Below are positions 32,201-32,751 of a stretch of 32,751 nucleotides of DNA, piece by piece; position 1 is the first letter of the stretch; every line of letters starts with the position of its first letter. Position numbers and translations under genes: made by a program. Source of the stretch: Vibrio sp. UCD-FRSSP16_30 (GTDB taxonomy: Bacteria > Pseudomonadota > Gammaproteobacteria > Enterobacterales > Vibrionaceae); NCBI RefSeq assembly GCF_001676025.1, contig NZ_LZFW01000013.1:1-32751 (forward strand), given 5' to 3'. The notes under the pieces are model-generated. The model made no database searches and was not told the DNA's origin. It was given only the letters and a program-made list of their open reading frames with translations.

Positions 32201-32751
32201 ACAACATTGGTGCCATCCAGTACAAAGTAACCATCGTCATTATTTAAAAGCGTGTAAGTGAGATCATCACCATCTGCGTCTGACGCGACAAAAGTAGCAA
32301 TGACAGTGGTGTTACTCACCGACTCCTCAGTTACATCAACAGCAGTCACCGTGATTTCTGGTGCATTGTCATTCACACGGGTGATGTTCGAGGTATCCGT
32401 ACTATCTGATTGATACGTGCCATCGTCGGCTTGTACTGTAATGTTCAGCGATTTCAGATCTAGCTCATCATTATTGATGGCGGAGACGCCTGCATCGGTT
32501 AGCACAACATTGGTGCCATCCAGTACAAAGTAACCGTCATCGTTATTTAGTAATGCATATGTAAGAGTATCGCCGTCCGCATCTGAAGCCACGAACGTTG
32601 CAATGACTGTAGTGTTACTCACCGACTCCTCTGTTACATCCTTCGCCGTGACCGTAATTTCCGGGGCGTTGTCGTTCACACGAGTAATGTTCGAGGTATC
32701 CGTACTATCGGATTGATACGTGCCATCATCAGCTTGTACTGTAATGTCCAA
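29206..32751 (-). CDS. Large RTX adhesin, C-terminal 1181 residues (partial)
   Basis: This is the end of a giant calcium-binding surface adhesin; the N-terminus lies beyond the right edge. Reading order: two 101-residue cadherin-like repeats and part of a third (1-228), a VCBS/Ig-like segment (to about 355), a jelly-roll-like domain with WSSSV...FDAAARRW (about 370-545), an Ig-like segment, a VWA domain with MIDAS DTSGSM (near residue 690) and TDGEPT (near 803), RTX nonapeptide repeats ([20 protein letters not shown], about 1030-1085), and a VCA0849-type secretion signal. Such proteins leave by a type I system and bind Ca2+; FrhA and CraA of V. cholerae are similar in outline. The secretion genes and any LapG-type cleavage site are outside the window. 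Confidence 0.92.
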   Translation of the reverse strand: MDITVQADDGTYQSDSTDTSNITRVNDNAPEITVTAKDVTEESVSNTTVIATFVASDADGDTLTYALLNNDDGYFVLDGTNVVLTDAGVSAINNDELDLKSLNITVQADDGTYQSDSTDTSNITRVNDNAPEITVTAVDVTEESVSNTTVIATFVASDADGDDLTYTLLNNDDGYFVLDGTNVVLTDAGVAAINNDELSLESLDITVQADDGTYQSDSTDTSNITRLNDSPTASNNVISGTEDTAIVFTWSQFNASDVDNSDAELSVVFKTLPADGVLEVLINNVWQDVQVGDLIAKADIDAGSLRFTPDANESGFDGFSDSGVGDQKSDYAEFNFTISDGNSESENAIITVDITPVADKPDLVILQDRTEASINFQDADLPSGKTWSSSVDVSEVLGGGTLGTWYANDDNLVEIGQESTYRSGASSSNLVLEVEADDGDNSIFTNISVEEGRYYSFTFDAAARRWEDGDSDLDILWVRLDDQGNPIMDEAVTLYEFRPTDNTWERNIQVTLPSDQEGDYRLIVQSTDSNSYGAIVDNLVLESSDARGFEGEFVDLWDLTAGLVDTDDSETLLLTLEGLPEGTIIKDINGNEVVVDVNGRVDITGLDIATLKANVTETGDYEVLFTATSTETSTGETASSSTKLPLFIESSEFSTKTASYGDDDIVGTDANELIVGDVQGFQIIAGEDYNIAFILDTSGSMKDVITDAKTEIISAFNQIVDVATQENSGVVNVMLAEFATGAQVVVSIDLSKMSAEEAKAEFQTEVSKLDANSSTNYESAFETTIEWFDSLSENGASNQTFFITDGEPTRGIQLTEASLSSFMVGYDATLGQVDTLEDILPEDYVLGTEVYYDNILVVDNAGNFYSSYTGEQLGNITAKDNDFVFTDRWDNKTEEVKQAQHYYAILNLISAVEAIGLGDGVDLSTLVKFDSDQFVESNVDVDDLEEVILGKTTSLDPGVDSITSGAGSDILFGDSINFASIDVQGVPAIQKYIADKTNQFESDVDTKDMFTYISQHTDEFDQSDDSHKDDVLYGGADDDILFGQGGNDILTGGSGDDLLLGGAGDDILDGGLGEDIMTGGSGADTFVWTQADLRVFNETDTIIDFSIEDGDKLDLSEVFSDVSDADLDALLTQLEGTITGDDTQSFLTVEKDEESFTIELQGVSATELVDNLATVVQLTDS
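32068..32751 (-). repeat. 303-bp tandem repeats in the adhesin gene (array runs off window)
   Basis: Equivalent bases recur at 32145, 32448 and 32751, an exact 303-bp (101-codon) period. Adjacent units are nearly identical at the protein level, with scattered synonymous and few amino-acid changes, and homology fades after NITRLND at about 32068. High similarity suggests recent duplication or homogenisation. Confidence 0.9.

Overview
The window looks like chromosomal DNA of a marine gammaproteobacterium of the family Vibrionaceae, most likely a Vibrio or close relative. This rests on protein content, not on a database search: a VctP/FatB/CeuE-type ferric-siderophore importer, a yciB-yciA-yciI cluster followed by an AspS-like pilotin lipoprotein, a VF530 (DUF2132) protein beside an RRF_GI-like protein, a YefM-YoeB pair, and the end of a very large RTX adhesin with a VCA0849-type C-terminus. 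I saw no tRNA, rRNA, CRISPR array or integron attC site.

Layout. 1-298: one end of an IS4-family insertion sequence (transposase N-terminus and terminal inverted repeat), apparently inserted in a hairpin terminator. 474-1229: two unrecognised small genes. 1299-9490: an iron-acquisition block with a cytochrome P450, a TonB-dependent receptor, a four-gene ABC importer (binding protein, two permeases, ATPase; overlapping or closely spaced), and a divergent siderophore-interacting flavoprotein. Motifs resembling Fur boxes lie in the two main promoter regions. 9867-12549: a dicarboxylate/amino-acid symporter, an unrecognised protein and a DsbA-family protein. 12780-14452: yciB-yciA-yciI-aspS on the plus strand, ending at a terminator shared with a convergent pseudouridine synthase/methyltransferase pair. 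16447-21072: cardiolipin synthase, cystathionine beta-lyase, a SpoU-type RNA methyltransferase and a RoxA-type ribosomal oxygenase. 21446-23797: an isolated tadE-tadF-tadG cassette. 23950-25549: a monooxygenase-like protein, a GNAT acetyltransferase, an RRF_GI-like protein and VF530. 25550-26862: a gene-poor stretch leading to yefM-yoeB. 26889-28611: a short-chain reductase divergent from a TetR regulator, with twin operator-like sites between them. 28781-29020: an RRM protein. 29206-32751: the last 1181 residues of a giant adhesin, entering the window in 303-bp tandem repeats.

How the genes fit together. The clearest system is siderophore import. The receptor would bring the ferric siderophore across the outer membrane, the binding protein and ABC complex across the inner membrane, and the flavoprotein would release iron by reduction. 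The binding protein keeps the Arg, His and Tyr positions that CeuE-type proteins use for catecholate or tetradentate siderophores. The P450 beside it has lost the usual I-helix threonine and has no redox partner nearby; whether it belongs to the iron system is open. Other points worth attention are the orphan tadEFG cassette with a VWA-bearing TadG, the TGTACA operators of yefM-yoeB, and the VWA-containing RTX adhesin. Start codons were moved from the longest reading frame where a Shine-Dalgarno sequence or family length argued for it.
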